Shown here piece after piece: positions 17,901 through 26,468 of a DNA stretch of 64,000 nt. The notes under the pieces are model-generated. The model searched no databases, had not been told where the DNA came from, and was given only the letters and a program-made list of their open reading frames with translations. Every line of letters starts with the position of its first letter. Position 1 is the first letter of the stretch. This DNA is from Neisseria mucosa (GTDB lineage: Bacteria; Pseudomonadota; Gammaproteobacteria; Burkholderiales; Neisseriaceae): the NCBI GenBank assembly GCA_003028315.1, contig CP028150.1, positions 2,170,001-2,234,000 of the forward strand. The letters are read 5' to 3'. A program made the translations under genes and the position numbers.

Positions 17901-19149
17901 CGCCGATAAATCCGTTCCACTGACCGGCAACATTGGTGCGGACGAGGTCGTCTGAAACGAGGTTGTTCACATTAATCTTGAGCGCCAGCGCGTTTTTCAC
18001 CGTATCGACCGTACCGGCGACATTGAACGAACCTTCCTCCAACAGCCCGATTTCAGATTCTTGGACGGTTACCACGCCGTTGTCGTTAATCGTGAAGTCC
18101 GCCAAAATATTGCGCACCGGAATGGCTTTTTCATCGGCAAAACCCGCCGCCTTGTTTTCCAAGTCGAGCGAGCCGTCCAGCGCGATACCGTGCGTAAACG
18201 AAGGCACGACAGTCGCGTCAAACGTCAGGTTTGCCTTAGGCAGCGATGGCAGGAAAGCAGTCGGGTTTATATTGAAACCCTTAATCAGCACCTCGCCGAT
18301 CATCTTGTCCAGCGAAGCGGCAAACGGATGCACCGTAGATTTCGCCGACAAATGCACATTGTCGCCGTCCAGCAGAATTTCAGTCTGCACGTCCTGCAAG
18401 CTGCCCCACAGACGCGCCTTACCCTCTATCGTCTCGCCTTCCAGCTCGCCCTTCGTCTGAATCGTCGTATTGAGCGCAAACGGCTTCTCCAGCCCGACCA
18501 CCGCCGAACCCGTCGAATTACTCCACGGCGTATCGAGGGCTTTCAAATCCAAGCGGTGTTCTTTCTGGTCGTAATGGTATGCCGCATTCAAATGGTCGAG
18601 ATAGACCGTCTGCTTGTCAAAATTTTTGCCCACGCTGAGTCTGCCCGTTTCCAAACGGTCGATAAACACCAACACAGGCAAATCAATGCTCTCAGGCAGC
18701 CCTTTGGACGGCTTTTTCTCTTTCGGCGGCGTCGGCTTCGGCACGACCGCAATATCGCCCGCCACAATTTCAGTAATGTGCAGGCTGCGCTGAAACAGTT
18801 CGGACGGCTTCCAATCAAAACGGAACGCGCTGATTTTCACATCCGCCCCATCCGTTTCAATCATCCACTTATCGCCGTGAAAACCCTTAACCAGCGTACC
18901 TTCCAGCGTTTCCGACGCAATCTTCACGCCGAACCAGGACGGAATCTTGTACAAACCGAAACGCAAACCCGATTCCGTCCCCACCAGCCAGCCGATAAAG
19001 CCCGCCAGCGCGCACACCAGCACAACCAACGTCAGCAACAGAACCCGCAACCAGCACCTCTTGCGCTTGGGCGGGGTGGGTTGTGTTTCAGACGACGTAG
19101 GCACACTGTTTGGCGTTTCTTGGGTTTCTTGGACTGCTGTTTCGGACAT
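14941..19149 (-). CDS. tamB: translocation and assembly module subunit TamB
   Basis: A 1402-residue AsmA-like envelope protein. A cytoplasmic N-terminus with basic residues (PPKRKRCWLR) precedes one membrane anchor (about 33-53); the rest is a periplasmic beta-rich repeat region that forms the long lipid-transfer groove, ending in the conserved DUF490/TamB C-terminal domain (about 1050-1402). Partner of the outer-membrane protein TamA (gene at 21100); roles in outer-membrane protein insertion and phospholipid transport are family knowledge. Internally repetitive, with two near-identical blocks (residues about 880-1010) that carry GKINLNVPDLGAIKTFLP and GKLNLNVADLEVFRNFLP. Here it is not directly linked to tamA: two genes with terminators intervene. 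Confidence 0.92.
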   Translation of the reverse strand: MSETAVQETQETPNSVPTSSETQPTPPKRKRCWLRVLLLTLVVLVCALAGFIGWLVGTESGLRFGLYKIPSWFGVKIASETLEGTLVKGFHGDKWMIETDGADVKISAFRFDWKPSELFQRSLHITEIVAGDIAVVPKPTPPKEKKPSKGLPESIDLPVLVFIDRLETGRLSVGKNFDKQTVYLDHLNAAYHYDQKEHRLDLKALDTPWSNSTGSAVVGLEKPFALNTTIQTKGELEGETIEGKARLWGSLQDVQTEILLDGDNVHLSAKSTVHPFAASLDKMIGEVLIKGFNINPTAFLPSLPKANLTFDATVVPSFTHGIALDGSLDLENKAAGFADEKAIPVRNILADFTINDNGVVTVQESEIGLLEEGSFNVAGTVDTVKNALALKINVNNLVSDDLVRTNVAGQWNGFIGVKGETASPAIDWNLESGSAQLSGLLSFVTDRQHGQRTLKLDRVRVAPQNGGELTAQGSLELFKDRLLKLDVSSKAFNPSRLDSKLPAGSVNGTINLSGELAKEKFAGKMQFAPSTLNNVPLSGKADVVYESGHLPRALTDLRLGNNIVKTNGSFGKKGDRLNIDITAPDLSRFGFGLGGLLNTRGYISGDLKGGLKTYEADLSGEARALRVGEAVNIRMLDFKLKGTPDINRPLAADIKGSHIALSGGATVVDAVNLSLNGTGAQHRIHGSSSMALDGKPYKLEVNAAGGLNKDFNQWKGSVDTLDIGGAFNLKLQNRMNLEAGAERVSMSAARWSVMGGSLNLQNFVWYKKTGITSKGSAQSLHITELQNFVKIPVEHNLVLGGDWDLAYSQNARGYLNINRQSGDIILPNKDPKKQMPLGLSALALRTRFQNGRIDSTLEGNTRFGSVNADLGISQQFGNKIANAPVSGKINLNVPDLGAIKTFLPATAQGITGRLNAAAAIGGRVGSPTIAATLNGTSNYGTAEGTVNIGQGTSMDTAPLSGKLNLNVADLEVFRNFLPVGQTVKGRLNAAVSLGGRVSDPQLSGTLNGENLYYRNQTQGLILDNGVLRSHLQGQRWIIDSLKFHKGGTLELKGSVNLANADPDVDVDVVFDKYDTLSRPNRRLRLSGSAKVQYNQARGFILNGTLGSDYGMFGSQKSSMPSLDDDVVVLGEEKKQTAAVTPISLNLTLNLNDNIRFVGYGADITIGGKLTITSRPGEAIQGVGTVKVVKGRYKAYGQDLDITKGTVSFVGPLNNPNLNIRAERRLSPVGAGVEVLGSLSNPRVTLVAKEAMSEKDKLSWLILNRASSGSDGDNAALSAAAGALLAGQVNDRLGLVDDLGITSQRSRNAQTGELNPAEQVLTVGKQITNNLYAGYEYGISSAEQSVKLVYQLTRAIQAVARVGSRSYGGELKYTIRFDRLFRSDYENDRKIEEAEKQKAAQTQ

Positions 19150-19364
19150 CTTGGCTTTCTTGTATGGCTTAACGGCTTCTCAGGACTCCGCCGCACCCGA
19201 CGGAATCGGCTTTTCAGACGACCCCATATCAGGACAGGTCGTCTGAAAAAGGATAATCATATCCCATTGCAGCGAATTGTGCTTGGGAAAGACAGCATTT
19301 CAGGTTTCAGACGACCCCATATGCCCGAACGTCATGCCCGAAGCGGTAAAAATGTCAACAAATG

Positions 19365-19420
19365 CAAAAAGGTCGTCTGAAAAGACAGCGGGAGTTTAGA
19401 CCCGCATTTTCAGACGACCT
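19365..19420 (-). terminator. terminator of the HbpS/GlcG-like gene
   Basis: Inverted uptake sequences (19370-19383 and 19407-19420) followed on the minus strand by TTTTT. The rest of 19150-19487 holds no gene: I see two further uptake sequences (near 19213-19251, inverted pair; and near 19307) and the upstream region of tamB. Confidence 0.75.
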
Positions 19421-19487
19421 CTGCGTATTTCAGCAACCCAACGCAAATCAATGAAAAGAAACGCGGCGGGTTGCCTCAAGCTGCGGC

Positions 19488-19982
19488 TTACCTGCCCGAC
19501 AATACCGCCGCACCTGCTTTCGCGACGCTTTCGTCTTCATCGACCGAGCCGCCGCTCACGCCGACACTGCCGACGATAACGCCGTTTTTATCCACCAGCA
19601 GCACACCGCCGGGAAAAATCACCAAACCGTCGTTGGTCACCTCAATGCCGTAAAGCTCACCGCCCGGCTGCGAAGCCTTGCCCAAATCGCGGGTGGACAT
19701 ATTGAAATAGCGTGCCGTTTTCGCCTTTTTCTGCGCAATATCGATACTGCCGATAAACGCATCGTCCATACGCGCAAACGCCTTCAAATTACCGCCTGCG
19801 TCCATGACTGCAATATTCATCGGCACCTTGATTTCACGCGCCTTTTTCATCGAAGCCTGTACCACCGCCTGTGCCTGAGCCGTCGTCAAATCGCCCGGCA
19901 GCGTTTTGGTCAAACCCGCCGAAAACGCCGGCGCACCCAATGCCAAAGTACACAACAATGCAACTGATTTTATGCCGCGCAT
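19488..19982 (-). CDS. secreted HbpS/GlcG-family (DUF336) protein
   Basis: A 164-residue protein with a clear signal peptide (MRGIKSVALLCTLALGAPAFSA) and one DUF336 domain: LTTAQAQAVVQASMKKA, then MNIAVMDAGGNLKAFARMDDA, and the glycine-rich C-terminal part VIVGSVGVSGGSVDEDE. Relatives bind haem (HbpS) or are adjacent to glycolate oxidase (GlcG); the function here is unknown and probably periplasmic. Start chosen at 19982 because the signal peptide begins there; the upstream in-frame extension lies in uptake-sequence DNA. Confidence 0.82.
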   Translation of the reverse strand: MRGIKSVALLCTLALGAPAFSAGLTKTLPGDLTTAQAQAVVQASMKKAREIKVPMNIAVMDAGGNLKAFARMDDAFIGSIDIAQKKAKTARYFNMSTRDLGKASQPGGELYGIEVTNDGLVIFPGGVLLVDKNGVIVGSVGVSGGSVDEDESVAKAGAAVLSGR

Positions 19983-20052
19983 AACTGTCTCCTTGTATTG
20001 AATCAATGAAAGGTACTGCACTTTTGATTGTATGCCTGTCGGCGGGAACAAT

Positions 20053-20094
20053 AAAGGTCGTCTGAAAACCATAAGACAGGTTTTCAGACGACCT
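20053..20094 (-). terminator. terminator downstream of the MscS gene
   Basis: Inverted uptake sequences with 16-18 base arms; on the minus strand the 3' arm is followed by TTTATTGTT. Confidence 0.7.
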
Positions 20095-20169
20095 CGGATG
20101 GGCTTTGGGTTTCAAACACCGTATGCCCGCGGTTTCAGCAGGTCGGATTCGCCAATCCGAAATTTACCC

Positions 20170-21015
20170 TTACCCCTGTTGTTGGATGATATGCACATCG
20201 CGCTGCGGGAAAGGAATATTGATATTGGCGGCACGCAGGTTTTCCACCACCTGCTCGTTCAATCCGAAGCGGAACGCGCCCAAATCGGCTTCGTTCGTCC
20301 ACGCCCAAAGTGTAACTTCAATGGCGCTGTCGCCCAGGTTGGTAATAAATGTTACTGCTTCTTTGCCTTGGGTCTGCACACACAAGGGATGCTCGGTGGC
20401 GGCTTTCAAGACGGCGGCTTTGGCGGCTTTCAAATCACAGGCGTAATCGACACCGACCACCACCTGCACGCGGCACAGCGGCATGGAGGAACGGTTGACG
20501 ATGCTGTTGCTCATAACGACGCTGTTGGGCAGGATGACTTCTTCGTTATCCGGCGTACTCAGCGCGGTCTGCACCATTTTAATTTCGCTAACAAAGCCTT
20601 CGAAGCCGTTGACTTTGATGTAGTCGCCGACTTTAAACGGACGGAACAGAATAATCAGCGCACCGGCGGCAAAGTTCGACAGTTGGTCTTTCAGCGACAA
20701 CGCAACCGCCAAACCCGCGCCGCCGATTAAGGCGGTAACCGACGTGGTCGGGATGCCCAGCTTGCCCAGCGCGGCAATAATAATCAGGATTAACAGGCCG
20801 ACGTTAGCCACATTGCCGAGGAAGCTGACGAGCGTTCTGTCCACTTTTGCGCGGGTCAGCGCAGCTTTCATCAAAATAACGAGGCGGGAGGCCATCCATT
20901 TACCAATCAGGAAAATCGCCAACGCAGCAATTAAATTGGTGCCGAATGCCATACCGGTTTCAACGAGACGTCCCCAACCTGAGAATGAGGAAAAGTTTTC
21001 GAGATCGAAATTCAT
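20170..21015 (-). CDS. mscS: small-conductance mechanosensitive channel, MscS family
   Basis: A 281-residue inner-membrane channel similar in length to E. coli MscS (286). Three helices: about 22-42, 60-80 and the pore helix TM3 (SVTALIGGAGLAVALSLKDQLSNFAAG, about 94-118; alternating Gly/Ala packing) followed by the MscS beta domain beginning FRPFKVGDYIKVNGFEG. The C-terminal cytoplasmic alpha-beta domain is complete. Protects against hypo-osmotic shock (family knowledge). It separates tamA from the HbpS-like gene and tamB. Confidence 0.93.
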   Translation of the reverse strand: MNFDLENFSSFSGWGRLVETGMAFGTNLIAALAIFLIGKWMASRLVILMKAALTRAKVDRTLVSFLGNVANVGLLILIIIAALGKLGIPTTSVTALIGGAGLAVALSLKDQLSNFAAGALIILFRPFKVGDYIKVNGFEGFVSEIKMVQTALSTPDNEEVILPNSVVMSNSIVNRSSMPLCRVQVVVGVDYACDLKAAKAAVLKAATEHPLCVQTQGKEAVTFITNLGDSAIEVTLWAWTNEADLGAFRFGLNEQVVENLRAANINIPFPQRDVHIIQQQG

Positions 21016-21099
21016 AATTTTTATTTATGGTTCAAGAATGGTTGGAAATTTGGATATTAATTGGTTATGCACCAAGCCTGTCCACATTTTCAGACGACC

Positions 21100-22938
21100 T
21101 TAAAACCTTGTGCCCAAGCTGATGTGCCAACGGATTTTCTTGTCTTGGTGTCCGTAGGCGACGTCGAAGGAGAACGGGGCGACAGGGCTGAACCAGCGTA
21201 CGCCGAGTCCTGTGCCGTGTTGCACAGTCATGTTTTTGAAATTGCTGGTAACATCGCCGACATCGTGGAAGACGGCGCCGGATACGCTTTTGGTAATCGG
21301 GAATTGGTATTCGAGGCTGCCGACCAGTAACGCCCTATCGGGAAGGACGGAATTTTTCGGACCTTCCAAGCCGATGCTGTCAAGTTCGTAACCGCGGATA
21401 GAGGATGCGCCGCCGGTACGGAACATGAGGCTGGAAGGTACGTCTTCGCCTTCGCGGGCGTAAACGTAGCCTGCTTGTCCGCGTACAATGAAGGTACCGA
21501 GTTTTTTGTTTTCGGGTGTGTAGAAATAGCCTGCGCGGGCGGTGGCGCGCGCCATGGCGGTGGAGGACAGGAAGTTGCCCAGTGTTGCGCCGATTTTGCC
21601 GTCGAGGTAGTAGCCGTTTTCGGGACGCAGCTCGGTTTCGATGTTTTGGCGTTTCCACGAGGCGGTCAGCATGGTGGCGTGGCTGCGGCCGAGGTCGTAA
21701 TTGGTATCGGGCACTTTGCGGTCTTCGGTGATGAATTCGATACCGAGGCGCGATTCGATGCCGTTGCGGTCGCGCACGCGCCAAATACCGCTGGTCAGGG
21801 CGCGTTTTTCAAGGTTTTGGGTGGTCGAGCGGTTGTAGGACGTGTTGGTCGTCCAGTATTTGCCTTCGCTGTTGCGCGGCTGGCTGATACCGGCGGCGAG
21901 GGTGGTTTCGTATTTGTCCATGTCCCAAACGACGGAGCCGATGTAGCCTTTGTTGAAGAGGTTGTAGTAGTCGTAACCGATGCGTCCGCCGAGGCCGTAT
22001 TCGGAATCGTAGCGGATACCGGTTTCGAGTTTGTGGCGTTTGACTTCGGTGACGTTGACTTTGACGGGCACGCGGTCGCCTTGGAGTCGGTCGAAGTCGG
22101 CTTGGACGGATGCGCCGGAGTAATGTCCGTTTTGTTCGAGCGCTTGTTGGAAGTCGAGCAAGAGGTCGAGGTCGTAAGGCGCGCCGGGTTTGAAGCGTGC
22201 CAGACCGGCGACGACGTTGTCGGGATAGCGGCGGGTACCGGTGATTTCAAAGTCGCCGAAATAAATGGGACGGTTGCTTTCGACGATCACGTTCAGATCG
22301 GCGGTGTTGTTGTTGGGATTGACGGTGGCTTGGGTGTTGCTGAGTTTGGCAAGCGGGTATTTTTTACGGGTTACTGCGCTGAGGACGGAGGTTTTGCTGC
22401 CGCTCCAGCCGTCTTGGTCAAAGTATTCGCCAACGGGCTGCTGCCAGTTGAGCATGGCTTTTTGGTAATACTCGGCAAGGTTGTCGTCTGAAAGGATGTC
22501 ACCGAGGATGGCGACGCTGACGTTGTCGATTTTGGTGCGCGGGCCGGGATTGACGGCGACGGTATAGCTCGAACCGTTGTCTTGGACGTTGACGCTGCCG
22601 TTGAAATAGCCTTTGGTTTTGAGCATGGTTTTGACGTTGTCGGGCGCTTCTTCGGCGAGGAAGCCGACCTGCTCTTTGTCCAACTCTTCGTCCTGCTGCT
22701 GGGTAATCAGCGGCAGGTATTCTTCGAGCATGGATTTGACTTCGCTGTTTTTGGTTTCGATTTTGACGGGAAACTTGGGCGTCAGTTTGCCTACTTTGTC
22801 AGCCTGCTCGGATTGCCCGCCCTGCTTGAAACCGGGAATCGGTTCGTAGTCTTCGGCACGCGGCAGATCGGCTGCGGCTGCGTGTCCGTAGGCAAGGGCG
22901 AGTGAAACAATCAAAATGGGCGAAGTCAGTCTGGTCAT
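21100..22938 (-). CDS. tamA: translocation and assembly module subunit TamA
   Basis: An Omp85-family outer-membrane protein, 612 residues from the ATG at 22938, which begins a signal peptide (MTRLTSPILIVSLALAYGHAAA). POTRA domains cover about 60-300 and the 16-strand barrel about 310-612; the barrel has the VRG-type segment (FRTGGASSIRGYELDSIGLEG) and ends in the aromatic beta-signal ISLGTRF. Works with TamB in the envelope. A longer start (up to 22992) is in frame; neither has a strong ribosome site, so the start is uncertain. Confidence 0.9.
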   Translation of the reverse strand: MTRLTSPILIVSLALAYGHAAAADLPRAEDYEPIPGFKQGGQSEQADKVGKLTPKFPVKIETKNSEVKSMLEEYLPLITQQQDEELDKEQVGFLAEEAPDNVKTMLKTKGYFNGSVNVQDNGSSYTVAVNPGPRTKIDNVSVAILGDILSDDNLAEYYQKAMLNWQQPVGEYFDQDGWSGSKTSVLSAVTRKKYPLAKLSNTQATVNPNNNTADLNVIVESNRPIYFGDFEITGTRRYPDNVVAGLARFKPGAPYDLDLLLDFQQALEQNGHYSGASVQADFDRLQGDRVPVKVNVTEVKRHKLETGIRYDSEYGLGGRIGYDYYNLFNKGYIGSVVWDMDKYETTLAAGISQPRNSEGKYWTTNTSYNRSTTQNLEKRALTSGIWRVRDRNGIESRLGIEFITEDRKVPDTNYDLGRSHATMLTASWKRQNIETELRPENGYYLDGKIGATLGNFLSSTAMARATARAGYFYTPENKKLGTFIVRGQAGYVYAREGEDVPSSLMFRTGGASSIRGYELDSIGLEGPKNSVLPDRALLVGSLEYQFPITKSVSGAVFHDVGDVTSNFKNMTVQHGTGLGVRWFSPVAPFSFDVAYGHQDKKIRWHISLGTRF

Positions 22939-23237
22939 GGCAAAAAAATGTTTCAACGGCAGAAGGGTTCTAAATTCTACCATTATTTTCAATCGGGTTT
23001 AAAACCTGCCCGAGACGGAGGAGTCGTCTGAAAAGGCGGATGCGCCTGCCCCTGCGCGACAGAAGCAAAACACATTAACTCCCTCCAATCCGAAAAATAC
23101 AGCACAAACTGCCCAATTCTCTAAAAAATCAAGCATTTTTCGCCACAACAATCGATTTGATATGTAAACCTGCGCAATAATTGATATTTTCTTTTAAAAT
23201 GCAACGTTTCTTAACACATAAAGTAAGAGGACGTATC

Positions 23238-24461
23238 ATGGCAAGTGGTAATCCACTGCTGAACGCAGTCAACCGTATCGGACTTGTCCCGCAAATCATC
23301 ATCGGTTTGATGTTGGGCGTCTTGGTCGGCTCCATTTCCCCGAAAGCAGGTTTGGGCGCAGGGCTGCTCGGCGAATTGTTCGTCGGCGCATTGAAAGCCG
23401 TCGCCCCCGTATTGGTGTTTGTCTTAGTAACCGCCGCGCTGGTGCAATACCGCAAAGGCGGCGAAGCCAAAATCAAACCCATCATTATTCTGTATCTCGT
23501 CGGCACATTTGCCGCAGCCGCCGTCGCCGTTGCCGCCAGTATGGCATTCCCGACCGCGCTGGTGTTTAAAGACGTAGCTACCTCCACCCTCGCCCCGCCC
23601 TCCGGCATCATCCAAGTCCTCAAAGAGCTTTTGATGAAGCTCGTGTCCAACCCGATTAACGCCATCGCGCAAGCCAACTACATCGGCATTCTCGCATGGG
23701 CGTTGGTTTTAGGCTCCGCATTGCGCCACCACGGCTCCGACACCACCCGCCAAGTCGTCGCCGACCTCTCCGACGCCGTTACCACCGTCGTGCAATGGGT
23801 TATCCGTTTCGCCCCCTTGGGTATTTTCGGACTGGTCTCCCAAACCGTTGCCGAAACCGGCTTTTCCGCCTTCCTCAGCTACGGACGCCTGCTGGCCGTC
23901 CTGCTCGGCAGCATGGCGTTTATCGCCCTCGTCGTGAACCCGCTCATCGTCTGGTCGCAAACCCGCAAAAACCCCTACGGACTGGTCTTCACCTGCCTGC
24001 GCGAAAGCGGACTCTACGCCTTCTTCACCCGCTCCTCCGCCGCCAACATCCCCGTCAACATGGCATTGGCGAAAAAACTCGGCTTGCATGAAGACACCTA
24101 CTCCGTCTCCATCCCGCTGGGCGCAACCATCAACATGGCAGGTGCAGCGATTACCATCACCGTCTTAGCCATGGCAGCCGCCTACACCAAAGGCATCGTC
24201 GTCGATTACCCAACCGCCCTGCTCCTGAGCCTCGTCGCCACCGTCGGCGCATGCGGCGCATCCGGCGTTGCCGGCGGCTCGCTGCTGCTGATCCCCGTCG
24301 CCTGCAGCCTCTTGGGCATCGACAACGATTTCGCCATGCGCGTCGTCGGCGTCGGCATGATTATCGGCGTAATCCAAGACTCCGCCGAAACCGCCCTCAA
24401 CTCCTCCACCGACGTACTCTTTACCGCCGCCGCCGACTTAGGCAGCCGCCGCAAAGAATAA
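23238..24461 (+). CDS. sstT: serine/threonine:sodium symporter
   Basis: A 407-residue inner-membrane transporter of the dicarboxylate/amino acid:cation symporter (DAACS) family. Start ATG at 23238 with AGAGGA upstream. Conserved elements: LLGELFVGALKAVAPVLVFV, TRSSAANIPVNMALAKKLG (the serine-rich re-entrant loop, about 272-290), GATINMAGAAITITVLAMAA and GVGMIIGVIQDSAETALNSSTD near the C-terminus. Length is as in E. coli SstT. Monocistronic with its own terminator. Confidence 0.95.
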   Translation: MASGNPLLNAVNRIGLVPQIIIGLMLGVLVGSISPKAGLGAGLLGELFVGALKAVAPVLVFVLVTAALVQYRKGGEAKIKPIIILYLVGTFAAAAVAVAASMAFPTALVFKDVATSTLAPPSGIIQVLKELLMKLVSNPINAIAQANYIGILAWALVLGSALRHHGSDTTRQVVADLSDAVTTVVQWVIRFAPLGIFGLVSQTVAETGFSAFLSYGRLLAVLLGSMAFIALVVNPLIVWSQTRKNPYGLVFTCLRESGLYAFFTRSSAANIPVNMALAKKLGLHEDTYSVSIPLGATINMAGAAITITVLAMAAAYTKGIVVDYPTALLLSLVATVGACGASGVAGGSLLLIPVACSLLGIDNDFAMRVVGVGMIIGVIQDSAETALNSSTDVLFTAAADLGSRRKE

Positions 24462-24486
24462 AGATTTGGTTATTTCTCAAAAAGTC

Positions 24487-24520
24487 AAAAGGTCGTCTGA
24501 AATTTCAGACGACCTTTTTT
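24487..24520 (+). terminator. sstT terminator (inverted uptake sequences)
   Basis: AAAAGGTCGTCTGAAATT followed immediately by its complement and a run of six T; almost no loop. Confidence 0.88.
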
Positions 24521-24552
24521 CTATACTATTAAATCGAATTCATATACCCATA

Positions 24553-24657
24553 CCGTCATTCCCGCGCAGGCGGGAATCCAGACATTCAGTTTTCAGAAAT
24601 GTTTGGAGGTTGCCGTAATGCCAAACTTCTGGATTCCCGCCTGCGCGGGAATGACGC
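24553..24657. repeat. NIME-like element: paired dRS3 repeats
   Basis: Two dRS3 cores (24558-24577 and 24633-24652), inverted to each other, flank about 55 bases of RS-type sequence. This is the arrangement of neisserial intergenic mosaic elements. It lies between sstT and the IS1301-like element. Confidence 0.85.
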
Positions 24658-24696
24658 CATGAGCGATTTCTATTTTAAACCGATATACTGTGCAAT

Positions 24697-25544
24697 TTAG
24701 AACGTGTTCATTGTCTCAGCCTCTGCTGTAAACTATCGGCATGAACAGAAAAACCTACCCAAGCGATATCAGTCGCGAGCAATTTGCGCCTCTCCTTCCC
24801 CTGCTGGAAAGTGCCCGTAAACGCACAGCGCCACGCCAGGTGGACTTGTACGATGTCTTTTGTGCCATTCTCTACCTGCAACGCACTGGCTGCTCCTGGC
24901 GCGCTTTGCCGGGCGACTTCCCCAAATGGCGCACCGTGCATTCCTACTTCCAGAGATGGACCGAACCACGCGAGAGTGGCATCAGCATCCTTGAGGAAGC
25001 ATTAAAAAAATCAGGTAGTTGCGGAGCGCCGCAAGCAGGGGCGCCATGAAGCAACTACTTTCCTGATTATTGATGCGCAGAGTGTGAAGAACACGGATAC
25101 CGCCATGGAAAAAGGCTACGATGCGGGCAAGAAGGTTAGCGGTATCAAGCGACATATAGCGGTTGACACGCAAGGTTTGCCGCATGCCCTTGCGGTAACG
25201 ACGGCGGATGTTACGGATAGAAAAGGCTGCCTGGTGGCATTGGAACGTGGGCGGGATAATCTTGGTGCGATACAAAAAATCCTTGCTGACGGTGGTTACA
25301 CGGGTAAGGCATTTGCTTCGTCAGTACAGGAGTTGATTGGTGCAGAAGTAGAGATTGCCAAACGAAACGAATTGCACCGTTTTGCAGTATTGCCGAAGCG
25401 ATGGGTAGTAGAGCGCAGCTTTTCCTGGTTGGAAAAGAACAGGCGGCTTTGGAAAAACTGCGAGCGTAAGTTGAGTACCAGTCTGCAAATGGTAGCTTTG
25501 GCTTTCTTGGGAGTCCTGCTACGAAGACTATGAACACGCTCTTA
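24697..25544 (+). mobile_element. IS1301-like insertion sequence (IS5 family, IS427-type), intact copy
   Basis: The element proper is 842 bases (24700-25541), with ends GAACGTGTTCAT and ATGAACACGCTC (one mismatch) and a 3-base target duplication TTA on both sides (24697-24699 and 25542-25544). Length, ends and the two-frame transposase fit IS1301 of meningococcus as I remember it; exact identity needs a database comparison. A second copy lies at 54808. Confidence 0.88.
24741..25533 (+). CDS. IS5-family transposase in two frames (frameshift at an A7 run)
   Basis: The first frame (24741-25049, 102 codons) encodes the N-terminal domain including RQVDLYDVFCAILYLQRTGC. The second frame, open from about 25006 to 25533, carries the DDE catalytic part: LIIDAQSVKNTD (first Asp), ILADGGYTGKAF (second Asp) and VVERSFSWLEKNRRLWKNCE (Glu). 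The frames overlap across a run of seven A at 25004-25010; a +1 (or -2) change there joins them into one protein of about 264 residues with a continuous family-like sequence. Both copies in this window have the same A-run, which argues for programmed slippage rather than decay. Confidence 0.85.
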
Positions 25545-25650
25545 GGCAGGTCGGACTTTTGAATCAGATATAGGTTTCCAACATGCATCCCTACCCTCTT
25601 ACGCCACACAAGCTTTCCGCTACGACAGAAAGATAACCTAAACCTAAATA

Positions 25651-25688
25651 AAAGGTCGTCTGAAAATCCTGTTTTCAGACGACCTTTT
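25651..25688. terminator. inverted uptake-sequence hairpin
   Basis: AAAGGTCGTCTGAAAA and complement with TTTT after the 3' arm, between the IS element and the SanA-like gene. Confidence 0.75.
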
Positions 25689-25774
25689 GATGTATGAATT
25701 TCGTAAAATTAAGGAATAATCGGAACCTGCCCGTACAGCCGCGTTCCAACTACTTTCATCATTTTAGGATTCGG

Positions 25775-26368
25775 ATGCTCAAAAAAACCCTCGTTTTTAT
25801 ATTGGTTTTATTCTTTACCGCCGCGCTTTTGCCGCTGTGGATCATGTGGCGCGATTTTCAGGTGTCGCGGTTGGATGCGGATACGGTGCGTCCGGCGGAT
25901 GCTGCGGTTGTGCTTTCGACCCGTGCTTATGAAAAAGGTCGTCTGAATCCTTGTTTGGTGGCGCGCGTTGAAGCGGCTGTCGAGCTGTATCGTGCCGGCA
26001 AGGTGAAAAAGCTGGTGATGACGGGCGGAGTCAGCCGTGATTTGCAGTCCTCTGCGGGCAATATGCAGATGATTGCGGAGAAAATGGGTGTATCGAAGGC
26101 AGACATTATTCAGGAACGGGAAGCGGGCAATACGTTTGAAAACATCGTGTTCAGCCGAAAATTTATCGAAAACAGCCCGCGCGTCATCATTGTCAGCGCC
26201 GGTTTTCATTTGGCGCGGGCGCGGATGATGGCGGACAGGCAGTGGCAGGGACACGATATTCAGGTGTATGCCGCGCCGTTTTGTTCCGAGCCTTACGGCG
26301 GCTATGGTTTCACGGTATTGCGCGAGTCGGCGGCGTTTGTCAAAAACGCTTTGAAGGGCAGGTTGTAG
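25775..26368 (+). CDS. DUF218 (YdcF/SanA-like) membrane protein
   Basis: A 197-residue protein starting MLKKTLVFILVLFFTAALLP, a signal anchor (about 4-26), followed by a DUF218 domain: PADAAVVLSTRAY, RVEAAVELYRAGKVKKLVMTGG, then REAGNTFENIVFSRKF and VIIVSAGFHLARARMM. Family members (SanA, YdcF, ElyC) act in envelope polysaccharide metabolism or have unknown roles; no precise function is assigned. Start chosen at the ATG preceding the anchor. Confidence 0.85.
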   Translation: MLKKTLVFILVLFFTAALLPLWIMWRDFQVSRLDADTVRPADAAVVLSTRAYEKGRLNPCLVARVEAAVELYRAGKVKKLVMTGGVSRDLQSSAGNMQMIAEKMGVSKADIIQEREAGNTFENIVFSRKFIENSPRVIIVSAGFHLARARMMADRQWQGHDIQVYAAPFCSEPYGGYGFTVLRESAAFVKNALKGRL

Positions 26369-26468
26369 TTTCAGACGACCCGAATGTATATCGTTAAATC
26401 ATGTATAATTGCAAACAATTTGACTGTTTGATTTAACCGTTTGACCGACCTACCGACAGGACTCCGAC

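Noticed and set aside
24741..25533. First IS1301-like transposase as a decayed pseudogene
   Set aside because: The frame change is at the same A-run in both copies and joins to a complete transposase sequence, so programmed frameshifting is the simpler view.
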